A DNA stretch of 64,000 nt from Paragonimus westermani (taxonomy: Eukaryota; Platyhelminthes; Trematoda; Plagiorchiida; Troglotrematidae). The notes beneath the pieces are model-generated. The model made no database searches. It was not told the origin of the DNA and saw nothing but the letters and a program-made list of their open reading frames with translations. A program made the translations under genes and the position numbers. Of this stretch, positions 1 to 12,763 are shown piece by piece; position 1 is the first letter of the stretch; every line of letters starts with the position of its first letter. The DNA is taken from positions 23,958 to 87,957 of the forward strand of contig QNGE01000111.1 in the NCBI GenBank assembly GCA_008508345.1. Direction: 5' to 3'.

Positions 1-285
1 CTCTCTGTTTAGTTTCCGAGAGATAAGAGTTTCCTTTCCGTATTAGCCAATCAAGTGGCTAACCAGCATTGGCCGGCTGGACACAAAGGCCCCACTGGCA
101 CACCTCCCGGTCTTATTCCTTCGGGTTTACACTGGATATGTGGTGTGTTGGTGGAACTGCAATTGGTGCAGCGCAAGCCAGTTGCAGTGATGGCTAAGCG
201 CAGGCCTCCCTTGGCTTCGGTCACTGTGACAGTCTAGTCCGAATCTGATGCCGCCAACCGTATGTATGTATGTATGTGTCCTTCC
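1..285 (+). repeat. Interspersed repeat family with (GTAT)n tail, copy 1
   Basis: Runs off the left edge. It contains GCTAACCAGCATTGGCCGGC and ends GATGCCGCCAACC followed by GTATGTATGTATGT. A short frame with GLIPSGLHWICGVLVELQLV is open in all three copies, but it may be accidental conservation of a recent repeat. The tail suggests a LINE or SINE 3' end; the class is unknown. Confidence 0.7.
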
Positions 286-2081
286 AGTAAGACACATTCT
301 GTTTGAATAGCAAGGTAGACTCTCATTTTACTCACCAATAAAATAAGGGGGATTTGCACGTTGGGATGAAATATGATTGCCTGTATCTTCGCAAACCACA
401 GTCCATTGTGGATTCATATGAACATGTTCTTCAGCACACTTTTATTGCCTAGTTTTGACTGAACTCTCCAATTTTTTTCTTTCAAGACTCGAAAACTTTC
501 TAACATTCTGTGAAAACAAAAGATATTCATATCAGCATTGATCTTGTTCTCTTCGTAATAGGAAATTAGTCCATTTCCCTTGACCAACTGGCCCACAGAT
601 GCCATCAGTTTTTCCCATCTACAGCTTGCAGGCGTTTCAGTTGCGAATCTACCACCTTGTCGTTGGTAAGCATTTGCCTTCTGTATACTTTCTACAGATT
701 TTTTTTAAGAAATGACACTAATTCCCTTACTCGTTCATGGCTGATAGCAGTGATTACGCACCCTAATTTGTGTGATTCCACTACTCTCTTCAAACGACTG
801 CAATGGACTTGACATTTCAACATTTAAAGGTCAGCTTATGAGGATTTCCACAGTTCGTACGCCAATGCCCTGCTTTCATAAACTCAGTTCAAGTGAATTT
901 GGGCGTCAGCTGTTCTCCGGCGCGCACAATCACCAAACACTCCACTGGGGCAGGTCTTGTCACTGTTTAAATTGATGTAATTTGAACGCGACTCATAGTA
1001 TTGTGCCCAGAAAAGATGCTTAAAGTGTGAAGTTGTTTATTGCACGAAATCTATTGCAAAGTAGGTGAACACAGAATCATGAACGCGAACAGTAATTTAC
1101 CTCACTGACGTGTACCCACACACACTGGACTGCAATGCATCGTCATTCGCCATGGTGACATGACTCCCGCAGTTTACGTACACGTTTCCAATATTCGCTA
1201 CTGTTCCCTCGTTTCCCCGACGTTCAGTTCTATCCCTTTGTTCAGGCTATACAACACCAGTTGTTAGCAAATTTCCCATTAGGTTGGATTTTTTTACATT
1301 CCCACTAAAAGCAACATCCGACTACAGTTTCGTTCGTGGTGGAGCTTCGGAATAGTATACAATCTCGCCACCACCATGAATTAGACGTCCGTAGCCATTT
1401 TCATAAGACGATCTCGCTAACCGCTACACGATTGGCCGCCCACTAGGCAGTACCGAACTATCACATTTAAACTTGATCGAGAGACCACTTCATTATGGAA
1501 GAACAGGTCTAGCTGATGGTCCGTAACAAGTGTGAAACTCAAATCTAATGCTTTTTATGGAGGGAAGCCTTCTAACAAGTTTGTCCAAATGAGAAAGCAG
1601 TAAACGATGTTCGGTTAGTATTGAGTAAAGTCCTCACAAACGCACGAACAATTGTTCGGAATAGTAGGGAAGAAACAGTCTAAACGTGATTCGAACAGGT
1701 GATTAATGTCAAGAACGAAGTTTATTATCTACCCAACGAACTATCCTGCTGACGTAATGTTTATTCCGGTAGACAGTACGATGGATATGGAACGTGTAAA
1801 CATTTCACTATTCGGATTGACATCGTACACATCATTAACACAAAAAAATCGTTCGACTTCTTATGCTCTCTATCGTAACCGCTATATAAAAACAGATTGT
1901 ACGATGGACTGTGTTCATCCACCTAACCTGATGTTTATGAATGGTACCAGCATGATGTGGTTTGTTCCCAAGCTACCATGAACCGTGTCATTCGGAGGAC
2001 ACAAAACTATGGCAGTCAATACAATGTTCGATGTTTATATCGTTTGTACACATCTGTGATGCGTTCCCAGTGACAACTCTA
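286..2081. other. No gene recognised
   Basis: Intergenic. Open frames are at most about 90 codons (1706-1981) and have no recognisable motif. No RNA gene seen. Confidence 0.5.
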
Positions 2082-2160
2082 ACATCATCATCATCATCAT
2101 CATCATCACCAACACCATCGTAGACAGTAACACATCATTTGTTTTCACTGATGTCCAACT
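2082..2160 (-). mobile_element. LINE 3'-end relic with (ATG)n tail
   Basis: The plus strand has nine ATC repeats (2082-2108), then TAGACAGTAACACATCA and a weakened hairpin ending CACTGAT, which match the 3' end of the 51.7-kb LINE in reverse. Only the last ~80 bp is recognisable. Confidence 0.55.
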
Positions 2161-2278
2161 GCCATAGAACGGTGAATAAAAATGCAGGACTTGGTTAAGA
2201 TGAGAAAAACAGAGGGAAGAGAACTTAACTACTGGAAATAGCTACGTTTTTATTCAAACATTTAACATCAAGGTGCTT

Positions 2279-2395
2279 ACTGATGATGTCACCTCGCTTG
2301 GTGATGAAATGTTTGCAACCTAAATGCCAAGCTCGGCGAACATATCACTACCAAATGCCCACACCTTATAAACAGAAAACCGAGCTATACGTGAT
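2279..2395 (+). repeat. Conserved ~100-bp motif, copy 1
   Basis: It reads CTGATGATGTCACCTCGCTT, GGTGATGAAATGTTTGCAAC, CTAAATGCCAAGCTCGGCGA and continues to ACCGAGCTATA. Closely matched at 19324-19415 and more distantly at 11838-11905. The segment TCACC-TCGCTT-GGTGA is a small hairpin. Confidence 0.65.
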
Positions 2396-5300
2396 AGTAG
2401 GGCGTCACCAGCAGGAAAGCTTCCCTACTTCCAATAAAACTACTGAAAAATCCTCTAGTTAAGGATGTGACATCCTCTTGTTTGAGTTTTGGTACATGAA
2501 CATTGACGTATGTTGTGATTTTTGGAGTAGGCTAACAAAACGTACAGCTACAGTCTGTTGGGAAAACAGTAGAAAACGGAATTTGGCTATCAGAAGTCAA
2601 CTGGGTTAGCATCGCTAGCATCCACTCTCAGTCATGTTCGAATAGGGGTCATTGTATTAGAATCCGGTTGGCACAGTCTAGTAGAGAGGCCGACCGTGAG
2701 CGAAACAAACAGGGAGTGGAAATATAGTCCGACAGGAAATAAATGTAACGGCAGAAATTATTCGAAAATTCGACTGACGGTCCCGCTTTCCTGCAGTTCG
2801 GATGGTGAGAAGTGTACTACGTCAGTAGTTAAGAGAAGCTTGAATCAAAACAAATAAACTGGGGCGGAGGGTGGATCAACGAAATTAAAATAATCCGATA
2901 ATGATGCGGTCTGGTTACCACGGTCAACTGGCCAGACATTCTTTGGGTAAACAGAACTTGGAGAGCCCGATTGTCTGTTAATTCCCCATTACTTGAGTGC
3001 ACGTATTCTATGCCTTGATCAACGAGGAGGAAAACACTTCAGATGTGAGCGTACCTGAATCGTCCTCAAATGTTACTGACCTGTGATATAGTTTGACCAT
3101 GTGCTCCACAAAAACGACTGTGAATCGCTTAATACAAGATGAAAATGCTAAGAACTGGATGAAGCGGTGAGAGAACAGCTCAAGGTAACTTGCCTCTTGT
3201 GATCCACCACATCAGAACGATCGTCTACAGTTGGAATATATAGTGGATTCCCAAAACTTTAAGCCCCCATACAGCGAGGACTTATTGCTTTCTGTAGAGG
3301 TGGTCATTGTAGGAAACAATACCAAATGCCTCATCTTTTTAAGGTCATTGGGATAGTACGTGACTCCGTATCAAACGAGTGAGTCACTCCTTGCACATGC
3401 AACTGAAGTGATCGTATACATGAAAGCTGATAAAACAAAGTCGAGTTAATTGATAATAATCTGATGATCTTGGTAATGGCTAACTTCCGACCGCGAATAA
3501 TCTGGTTGATCCAGAATGAGAGAGCACACGGAGGAATCAGACCGATTCATATATGTTGACTCTGTAATTGTCGTCAGCCATCTGATTAGCAGTAAACGTG
3601 CTGACAGTGTGAATGTCCTTGAAACGATTGGTTGCTAACGTGGTTTTATCAGTCTCCTAGTCATCTACGGAACGAGAACAGCAGACTTTGTCGAAAATTC
3701 TCAAGTGAAGCAAGGAATGTACCCCTCAATGTTGTCGGGGGGTTTTCAGTTCCAAACCCGCCAAAAAACAAGCAGAGCTATCGTGGTCCAGGGAAAGAAC
3801 CAAAGATCTTAGGCGACCTAGTTTATCCGTAAGCAGTTCTGAAAACGACTTGGAACAATGTTCTTCTTCACATCAACTGCATGCAAAGTGTTGATGTGGC
3901 TACCGAATTACGCGGAGGTAATTTTGGCCATTAGAATTAATGCTCGTGTTCCTCAGCAGGACCGAGGGGTGCTTTTAGAAGTGTTTCTGAGGCCCAGCCT
4001 TATATATTGGTAGTGCACAGCACATGATGAGAAACAAACTGGGGACGTAATTAGTTCAGTGCTTAGTTGAGCACCCTCAGTGTGTCCGCTTAAAATGTTC
4101 ACAGCACAAAGCAGTTGGAGTGAAAACAACCGAAGGAAATCAGACGAGTCAGTACTGAAGAGAAGCGGCCCAAAGGGCGGACGGTCAGGTAAAAAGCTGT
4201 ATTGAACAGAAATACACGCGGCGTTGATAGGGTAACTATGCTGCTTTCCGAGTGGGAATTCTGGTTTCCTAGCTAGAGAGCGTGATGTTGAGTCATGAGA
4301 AGTCTTCCATCAGACAAACTTTACTAATATTTTTCTATCCTGACTATGGTTTCCTTAGATACCTATTGCCCAAGTTGGTCCGTTAATCAGGAAAGCTGGA
4401 TTTGATGACATGAGTCAATTCACGAAGAAACCGTTACCTATGTACAGGTTTCCTGAGCGTGTGAGTTTTTATAATTAGTCTCTTGGTTTCACGAATGCTA
4501 TTAGGAATACGATTCAGATAGATCTCTGAATTTTTGAAGATAACGTTTATCGATTTCGCGATTATCTAAACATGTGTCATAGTAGTTCATTCACTAATGG
4601 CAATTCCACTGCATACAATGACTGATTGGTGTCACCAATCAACACCACAGTGAAAACTGCTTATAGTCATTTATACTTTCTAAAATGATCACCGAAGTCG
4701 CGACATTGGTGTCAAGTTAACTTAGGGTCTAATCATGCAGTCACAATAGGTTGACACCCTCGACACGACATACACGAAGTCTTACTCAAATCGGCTTTTG
4801 AAAAATATATTCACATGCTACAAGTAGATGCTACTCAAGAATATAGACCCGACACAGGCTGGGTTTACTCTAATGGACTGACAGTGTGAGTGGATGAGCG
4901 GTTCTGATTGGTACAGATGAAAACAAACAGTTAAACGATAGCTTTATGATATCACCATGGAAATTAGTGTAATGTTAAATAACTCTGGAAAAACGAGGTT
5001 TTAATTTATTAATAGATGAATTTTTTAATCTAGTTCTACTGACTCATTAACTTCAGAACCTAGGATGTGCTGTCAACTGGTTCTCCAAAGATCATCTTTC
5101 ACAGGTCAACAATGAAAAATAGCACCGTTAACTTCACTCATGCAAGGTAGACATAATGTCACGAGGACGACCGATCAAACTATGCTGATCACACTACTAC
5201 TATCCTGTAGCGATGCATGAGCATGAATTTGAACATTGGAGAAACTACGGGGGGGATGCAAGAAGAAACATTGGAATGCAGCTTCGTATAAAATGGTTCT

Positions 5301-8300
5301 CAGTGGATACAGGAACTGCGCTTTGATGACCGTTGTAATCGTGACGCTCTGGGACCAATGTTGTGTGCAAATGAGTGTTTGTTTGTTGTCGTGTTGAAAC
5401 GCATAACCCATTAATTGGTTTCCTGAATAAACACCTCTTACGCCATCCCCAATATTGGCTCACAACTGCAGAGTCTGATACAACAATGAAGAAACGGACC
5501 TGAAAGAGGTTTTTCAAGGAAAGGCAATCAACGCATATTGTACTACAGGTTTTGCACTTGTAGGTATCCCGATATCACTGTTTTATGCGTCAATAGCGTC
5601 TTCTCGTGATTCTGCAACTGTTAAGATGACCAAAGGACTTTCTCTGTCTCTATGATCTCGGTTCATAAATCCATCCTGGTCCTAAATAGACGGATTGCAC
5701 TAAGAGAATTGGATAAGGGTCGAAAGGGTATAAATTTAACTTAAGTACCAGTATTGTGCAAGTGCTTTCACGAGCAGGTTTTCCAACTGCGCAGGGTCAC
5801 TATGTCCCAATGCACGACAGTAGCTGGTACAAACTGAGCTACTGAGATAAGAGATACGGGTCAGTCCGAACAAACATCCCAGTTTTAACAGACGTAGCGA
5901 TGCATCTGGTGTGCACAGTGAACGTCTCCTGAACATTAGCGTGAAGTGTCTATTTCCACTGTCTATCCCTCTACGTCAGTCAGGGCTCAATGACATCGAT
6001 GGTTTGTTGCCAGAAAATCCCCTTCAGATCAACTCGAATTGACGTCGCGTCAGGCAAAGGTGATACCGAGACATCTTAAACTAGAAAAAGTAACGTGTAA
6101 ATGACTTGGTAAGCGAATACTGAAAAAGTCAACTTCCCTTAATTCCAAGCAATTGCAGCGTAGTTTAAGGTGTGCAGAGTCTGACATCTCGTGAACATCC
6201 TACCGGAAATTTGCAATATCCGATAATGAGTAAAAACCGAATATGAACTGCTGTGATGCATATAGCCGTTGTAGCATAGTTTCAGAAAGCATATGTGTTC
6301 TGGTTAAAATCCTAACGAAGGACGATCACTCACGAACTGTGTTTCATTCACAAATACTGGAATGAATGAAGCGGCTAGTACCGTAAATTCAATTTCATGT
6401 CGGTACCCATTTATTTGTAACCATTTATCATGTCCAGCGTTTCAAAGGCGAGTGTGTATAACTGATGTCCAAAATACGCAATCAAAGTGGCTGCGTAGAA
6501 AAAATGTCACGAACTTGACCTACTTCGGTTGCCCAGTGAACAACATATATGAACAAAAGCAATGTGTACTGAAATCTGAACTAAGTGGTCCAGGAACAGC
6601 TCCTGCAACAGAAAATTGTAGATTGCGGTGAACAATGGGCCTTAATGTTAATTCGAATGTTAATTATTCATCGATATGCTTCGAATAACTTAAAGTTACA
6701 CGCACCCGACACTCATGTGTTCTTAGCGAGCCTCCTGTGTAGTCAGATTGGCGTAGCATGTCTTCCACGTGGGTTGTTCCGTATCGATTATGCCTGATTA
6801 GATTGTTTACCCTGCACGTATGATACATAGTCCAAGATAAATGCTTTCTTTTCGAAAAAAGTTAGCATTAATCACTTGTTGCGGTTGCGTTCATGTCCGT
6901 AGAGCAGCAAATCTATGAAAGTGTCGTTCACAGAAACATCCGGAGGGGAAACAATTTGTTTGCAACGGCCATCAATCATTTTTTTTTGTAAAAATCGCTC
7001 AATGATAAGCAGCTATTGTGAGTGTAACTTTCCTACCCGACTCAGTTAGCAAACAAACGGGCAAAACAGACTGGTACATAAATACGGTAGCAAGCTATGC
7101 ACATGGTGAATGTAGTCCAATTATTTGACTATGAACTCAGCACACAGAACGCCTCATCCACTCAAATGATTTATTCTTAGTGCTGCTCAGTGTACAAAAG
7201 TGAACCGTCACGGAAATGAAAAATCTGTGAAAAACCAGAGAGAAAAGCAATGGAGGAAAGTTATAGTTTATGGAAGTATTATTAATTGTTTACAAACTTA
7301 CCTCGCTTTTGATCTCACCGACTTTGAAACGAACAGAAATTTGTCGGGACTGTGTAATACAACTTTCCCATATCATACAGTCTGTGTAACTTTGGTGAAA
7401 AACACTCTTTCCGGTAATTTTTCTGATACTCATCCCAAACTTTCACAACATGCTTGTCGTTGTTTAAAATGACGAATGTGCGCGTAATAACGACGGCTAG
7501 GGTAATACACCAGATGTTTATTCTTACTGACGTTTTACTGTAACACTGTCATGCATGAAGGAAAACACTTGACTTACACGTTGAGCATAAACAGTAATGA
7601 ACTAAACTCATAAACTGTTGTGTTCACAATAGAACGAAAAAACATTACGACGACCTCGTGCATCGTAAGAAGAAACCTACGACCCGTACACGAGAGAGAG
7701 AGAGAGTAAGCGTATGCAAGATAGCTTTCTTATGACCTGTAATCTCCGTTTCAGTGGAAAACGAGTTATTTTTCGTGCATTTCCTATGTGGTCTACAACC
7801 AAAAGTCAGGTGAGTTAAGTTGTCTAAATTTAGTGAGCTGAATGAACATGACCTATGATTCTTAAGTCAGTAGTGGAAGGCCTCAATTCCACTTGCTAAA
7901 TCGTTGTATTTTAATCCAGCATGATGGATGCACTGAGCAGATGGTGAGTCGCCATTCTTATTACACAAACTGGCTTACTAACTCTACACATTCTGTTGAT
8001 TTCGTTAAATGAGTCCTGTCTTGTAGCCTTAGAGAATGCACACTGGCAATTTGCACTATCTCCAGTGCGGGATTTTGGGTTGCTATATGTTGAACATGAG
8101 TCACAGTTACCTGAAGCTTTCGTATTCCATTGACTTCTTTTCAAAAAAAGGTTTGGTTCGAACCCAAATTTTTGGCACTTGGGTTTTCCTCTAAGCTATC
8201 ATCTCAGAAATAGCTTGTCAGCAGTACCATTTGAAGCTCATCGGTAGCGTTAGCGGTTTCTAACTTGAAGTGATTGAGAAGTCCCGCTTCGACCGTCTTG

Positions 8301-9349
8301 GATCCTTTGTGGATTTTATTTAATACCCTTGGTTGAGGGAAAACTGATCTTATATGTGAATCTTCTGGGATTCCATTCTGGCGTCGTTGTTAGGTTGCAT
8401 TTGAACGTGTTTTATCTGTCGCTGGTTTGAATCCAGCCAAACTCCATATTTCTGGAATGTGGATCAATTCCAACATGGTAATACCATCTTCGGGCAGGAA
8501 GTCAACGCATTGACAGCAACAGTGAACATGTCATAAAGCTAGGTCACCGAACAGTAGCTGGATAGTGGCCGCAACGGTAAGGCTCCAAAAGCGAATTTAC
8601 TCCAGAGTGCAAAACACAATGAGTTTATACACATTGTCACAATTCAGCACTGAAAATCGAACTGTTGTACAATAGTCAGCTTCGTTGATGAGTAGCATAC
8701 TACTCACAACTTGGGAACACATTTGGGAACTAAATGACAAGTGTCAGCGCCAGGAAGATGATGGACCTGAAGAGACTATCGAAACAGTGTGTACGGACTA
8801 TGGGGGATGTGTCACTAGGACGAACGATAAGGTATTGTTGCTCGGTGTGCGTGAATATGCATTAGCCGTGCAAATGTGTGCACGCGTTCGTGGTCCTATG
8901 TTTTAGTACAACTTTTACAGAATATCGTGTAACAAACGACCTCGCAGGCCGATCGTACTTTTTGGTCACAACAGAACTGTAACGATCATACCCAGTGTGT
9001 AAATTCAGGACGGATTCAGGTGGTAACTCACCTCTTACTGTATTGATGAAATCTGTTGACTGCGCCTATATTGAGCCACTTCAAGACCCCTTCAACACTA
9101 TTCATCATTTTGTTCCCGTAGGCCTCAAAACAATGCGATCGGGAACGAAAATGTCCCGTGTTAATGTGTTAACATGTATCATTTGAATATAATCGAATTG
9201 GATCGGAAATCATCTTGGTCGGTTTCAGTAAACCTGATCATCATTAATGAGTTGGGAGTTTCAGAGCCAGAAACTAAATACCACCTTTGGAAAGTTAACA
9301 GAAGCTATCGTTTTTGCTGAACTAGCTTTTCTGTACTCTATCTAGACAA
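2396..9349. other. No gene or classified element recognised
   Basis: Seven kilobases of unique-looking DNA with only short open frames (at most about 90 codons) and a (GA)n run near 7,690. Old, unrecognisable repeats may be present. Confidence 0.5.
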
Positions 9350-9360
9350 CTTCCATTCGA

Positions 9361-9551
9361 TTACTGATGAGTAGTCGGGTTTTGGTTTGTTTTCAAGTTG
9401 ACCATCACTCACATTTGATTGTAGCGTTCGCATTCAGGTAGACTTTGCAGCCAGCTTCTTTCGAAAAGAAGCACTAGACTCGAGTTTCGCCCTCATTAGA
9501 GTTCGTCAGTAGCGTATATCCTTGCCACGGCCGGGGTTTAAGCTCCGGCCG
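9361..9551 (-). mobile_element. 5'-truncated hammerhead SINE
   Basis: A 191-bp minus-strand copy flanked by a perfect 11-bp TSD, CTTCCATTCGA, at 9350-9360 and 9552-9562. It begins inside the B-box region and ends with the family's CTACTCATCAGT plus AA. 5' truncation with a TSD shows LINE-type target-primed insertion. It carries the nearly intact ribozyme at 9471-9515. Confidence 0.85.
9471..9515 (-). ncRNA. Near-intact type I hammerhead ribozyme
   Basis: The minus strand reads ACGCTA, CTGACGA, ACTCTAATGAGGGC, GAAA, CTCGAGTC, TAGTGC. Core and GAAA are intact (the variable base is C). Stem I keeps five pairs. The closing pair of stem II is an A-C mismatch and there is one U-G, so activity may be reduced. 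Confidence 0.65.
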
Positions 9552-9562
9552 CTTCCATTCGA

Positions 9563-11837
9563 CAGTGATGCTACTGGCGATCACACCCATGTTCTGCATA
9601 TCTAAATGACACAATTAACGACCAGTTTCTCTTGACCCCCCCCAACTGTTTGTCTCAGTGAATGTAACAATTACCGGTTTCGAGATGTTAAGAGTTTTTG
9701 TTTTCGGGCCTAGCGAAATGGCAGCGTAATCGGAATTAGAATCGCCACTCAAGCCTCCCATAAACATCATCGATGTGGAAGTTCAGACAAACTACAACGC
9801 GCATCTCCTCTCTACGTTGTAATTGTTTTCAACTATTTAATCACTTCTGTCTAATTAGTAAGGAGCCTATACCTCTTTGGTGGTGGCTAATCCAATTGGA
9901 AATGCTTTAGACTGGCTTAGATAGATTGTCATTGTGTCTGCGTTGTGCAACGGTGACCGTCGTGTTGATTAGCTCTCACAATCACACGCGTGCACACACA
10001 TCGCTGTGGTTCGGATCTGTGTTCACTTTCGTGTACGTTGACTGTGTTCTTGCGTTTGACTGCACATGGGTAGGCTCGACAATCGATTAGAAGTAGGCTT
10101 GTCGCCGTTTTCTTACCGATTTTTTCCAGCTTGTGTAACCTTTTTTTCGTCAAATCAAAAGAACCAGTAATGACCGAGTAAACATGACATTTAGTCTGAA
10201 GCACTAAACCGAATAGGCGTTGGACATGCTGTGAAAACGCGAACAAAAACTGAAATCTGATCGCAATCAATTTTGACGACGATTCGATGTGCATCACTTA
10301 ACTACATCGGTCCTCCAGTTTACTGATCTTATGGTTCAGTGTTTTTTCTAACCACCACAGACAGATCTGTTTCCACCGGGGTCTGTGTAAATTCGCTGAG
10401 TCACTTTGCTATCGTTGAACTGTGTCAAGTGTTTTTTTTCTGTCTGCAAGCTTTCCCTAATTGGGATCGTGTGGGCCAGTCGATAAGCTAGAAATGTTTG
10501 CGAATGAAAACGCAATATTTCGTTACTAGGTGATTCAGTCAAAAAACTTTCTTGTAGGACTGATCAACGAGTTTTTTACCTAATAACTCCTTTATGTATT
10601 TGACATCAGTAGTGTGGCCAAAAAGGGATTCAACAAAGTGCAATCCTTATTGTCCAAGACGCTGGTTCCTCCGCGTGTTTGATTAACTTCAGTCTTCATA
10701 CGTCACTTCTATTCATTAGTGAAGATGAATCCGTCTGGGGAAACCACTGATTGCATGCCTTGACGCCTAAAGTCCTTTGATAATATTCGACATGTTCGAG
10801 CCCATTTCCTCGAAAATATTACGTCTTCATTGATGTCTGTTGTTCCCGACCAAAGTGACTAACCATAAACTTTTGGGGCATAAACTCCTCAAGGTCAGGG
10901 ATAGCAATGCGAACTACCTGGGCTACTGAACTGACAAGTATACATGTCGTGTAACGATCCCTTTGAAGGATTCTTGGCCAAAACACAAGCGTTGTACAAG
11001 GGAGGGATCAAGGCATGTCATACGGTGGTCTTATGGTTTGTGCCAAGACAATTTGGAGGATTTTCCATTTTCACTTAAAGGATGCACGAGCGGGAAATAA
11101 TCCTTAATTCTACTGAAATCCACGATTTCGGTCAAATGACTTTATTAAGCTATGCTGTTTAACTGTTTAGCAACTGAAGTAACACTGATGATGAATCTTT
11201 GAATACATTTTAATTTGCCACAACACAAGACCCATATGTGGCGGAACGGAAAAATGAATGAACAGTGTTGCGGAACTGTACGACATGACTCACTGTAATA
11301 GTTCGCTGCAGAAACTGTCACACCGGATCTGATGAGGGTTAAAACAAAGAGTCCACTGAATCCGGTTCCCTTGGTGTGCTAAAATGAATGGTATCACAGT
11401 GGTATTACAACAAAAGCGATCACCTGATGCCAGACAGCAGGGTGCGCCAGCACGAAAGTGTGTATTGATTCGAACGACTAAGAAGTCTATATGTATTGTT
11501 ACAATAACAGGCACAAACATAACATTTAATGAGTGACTAACAAAGTAACAGATTCTGAAACTTTGTATTGCGCTTTGTAGTATCTTTCTAGATGGGTGAA
11601 GCAATCTGGTTTGTGATCAAACAGGGCCGTTTCTGCTGAATCGAATAGTCCTGGTGGAGCACAGGCTTTTGTACTAAAAACGGCTTAGATATCTGGTCGT
11701 TCGTTGAGCATGATATTTGGGTCGCCAACCGTTCAGAATTTCAGCCGAAATGTCAACTCATTTTGTAACTGAGAGGAGGCATTCATGAAATTTTGTCCAA
11801 TTTCACGCTTGAAACTTTACACTCACACCTCTACACA
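9563..11837. other. No gene recognised
   Basis: The longest open frame is 122 codons (9929-10297, minus); it has no motif and a random-looking composition, so I do not call it. A short poly-C lies near 9,637. Confidence 0.45.
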
Positions 11838-11905
11838 TTGAGGATGACACCTCGTTTGACGATGAAATGTTTACAATCCAAATGCCAAGTTCGGCGAGTA
11901 GTCGA
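11838..11905 (+). repeat. Conserved ~100-bp motif, diverged copy 2
   Basis: It shares GATGAAATGTTTACAATCCA and AATGCCAAGTTCGGCGAG with the other two copies, with many substitutions. Its position just upstream of the Penelope-like relic on the same strand suggests it belongs to that element's terminal region. Confidence 0.55.
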
Positions 11906-12026
11906 ATATCTAAACTCTGACACACTTATCATCATTCTGTTGCCTTCATAAGTAAAATAAACTACCCCTCACAAATACTGTCCATCCATTAAATACAATT
12001 ATATCTGCTCAACAAGATTAAATTGA

Positions 12027-12763
12027 TATCAGTGCTCGATTCATCTCAAGGCAACGCTGTTTGGGCAGCATACACAATTTAACAGTTTTTCGCCGTTCAA
12101 ACAGAAACGTAACCTTGTTCGATGTCACACCAGCAGAGCCAGGAAAACCTTATCCACAGGGATAACAGAACATGAATTGAGAACAATAACTGGTTTGATA
12201 AGAGAAAGTGGCTATCCTGACAGCTTTGTAACACGGAGCATGATCACTGTCAATTCACGTAATCCGGTTGCCAAGATGGAGAAGAAAACCGTCTTCAACC
12301 GTCTTCCGCTCAACAGTGAGATGGCGTCAGGAAGACTGAACCGTTAACTGTATCAGACCCTCAGACGCAGCATTACGCAGATGGCTCAATACTTCGCTCC
12401 CTGATTACTTTGATTCTGAAAGACAAAGTGCCTGTCCTCGATCATTCCATGAATGTGTATTCATTCGCCTGCTGTTGTACAGCGGATTGTGTGCGTCGGG
12501 CGACTATGCGTTTGTCCAAATGAATCAAAGAACTCCATTCTGCATGGCTCAGGTCTGGCTTGACCAAAACTTTTAACAACTAAATAGCTGCACGTCTTGC
12601 CGATGTGGACCGTCCAGCTGACCCAAAGCAGGTTTTTCACATAGTTTATAAAATTCCGGCCATCCGTCACAAGCAGGTCGGACAGCGAATGCTAACCACC
12701 GCTGAATCGATCGCTATTCGATTACGCAATCCGCTTCTTTGTTTTCACAAGAAGTTCGTATAA
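12027..12763 (+). pseudogene. Penelope-like retroelement relic (end of RT to GIY-YIG nuclease)
   Basis: The plus-strand translation gives HTQFNSFSPFKQKRNLVR, then ELRTITGLIRESGYPDSF and KKTVFNRLPLNSEM, the typical segment after the RT core of Penelope-like elements. After one frameshift near 12,390 comes VYSFACCCTADCVRRATMRL, where the family has a Cys-rich GIY-YIG nuclease start (YIGRT has become CVRRA), followed by HSAWLRSGLTKTFN and ESIAIRLRNPLLC. Three in-frame stops are present. 5' and RT-core parts are missing. A motif found elsewhere twice lies ~130 bp upstream at 11838-11905. Confidence 0.75.

Noticed and set aside
2279..2312. CTGATGA, hairpin and GAAA read as an active hammerhead ribozyme
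   Set aside because: There is an extra base between the core and stem II, the last GAAAC is GAAAT in this copy, and stems I and III are not found.
8153..8165. TGGTTCGAACCCAAA resembling a tRNA T arm
   Set aside because: No A box or cloverleaf can be formed upstream.
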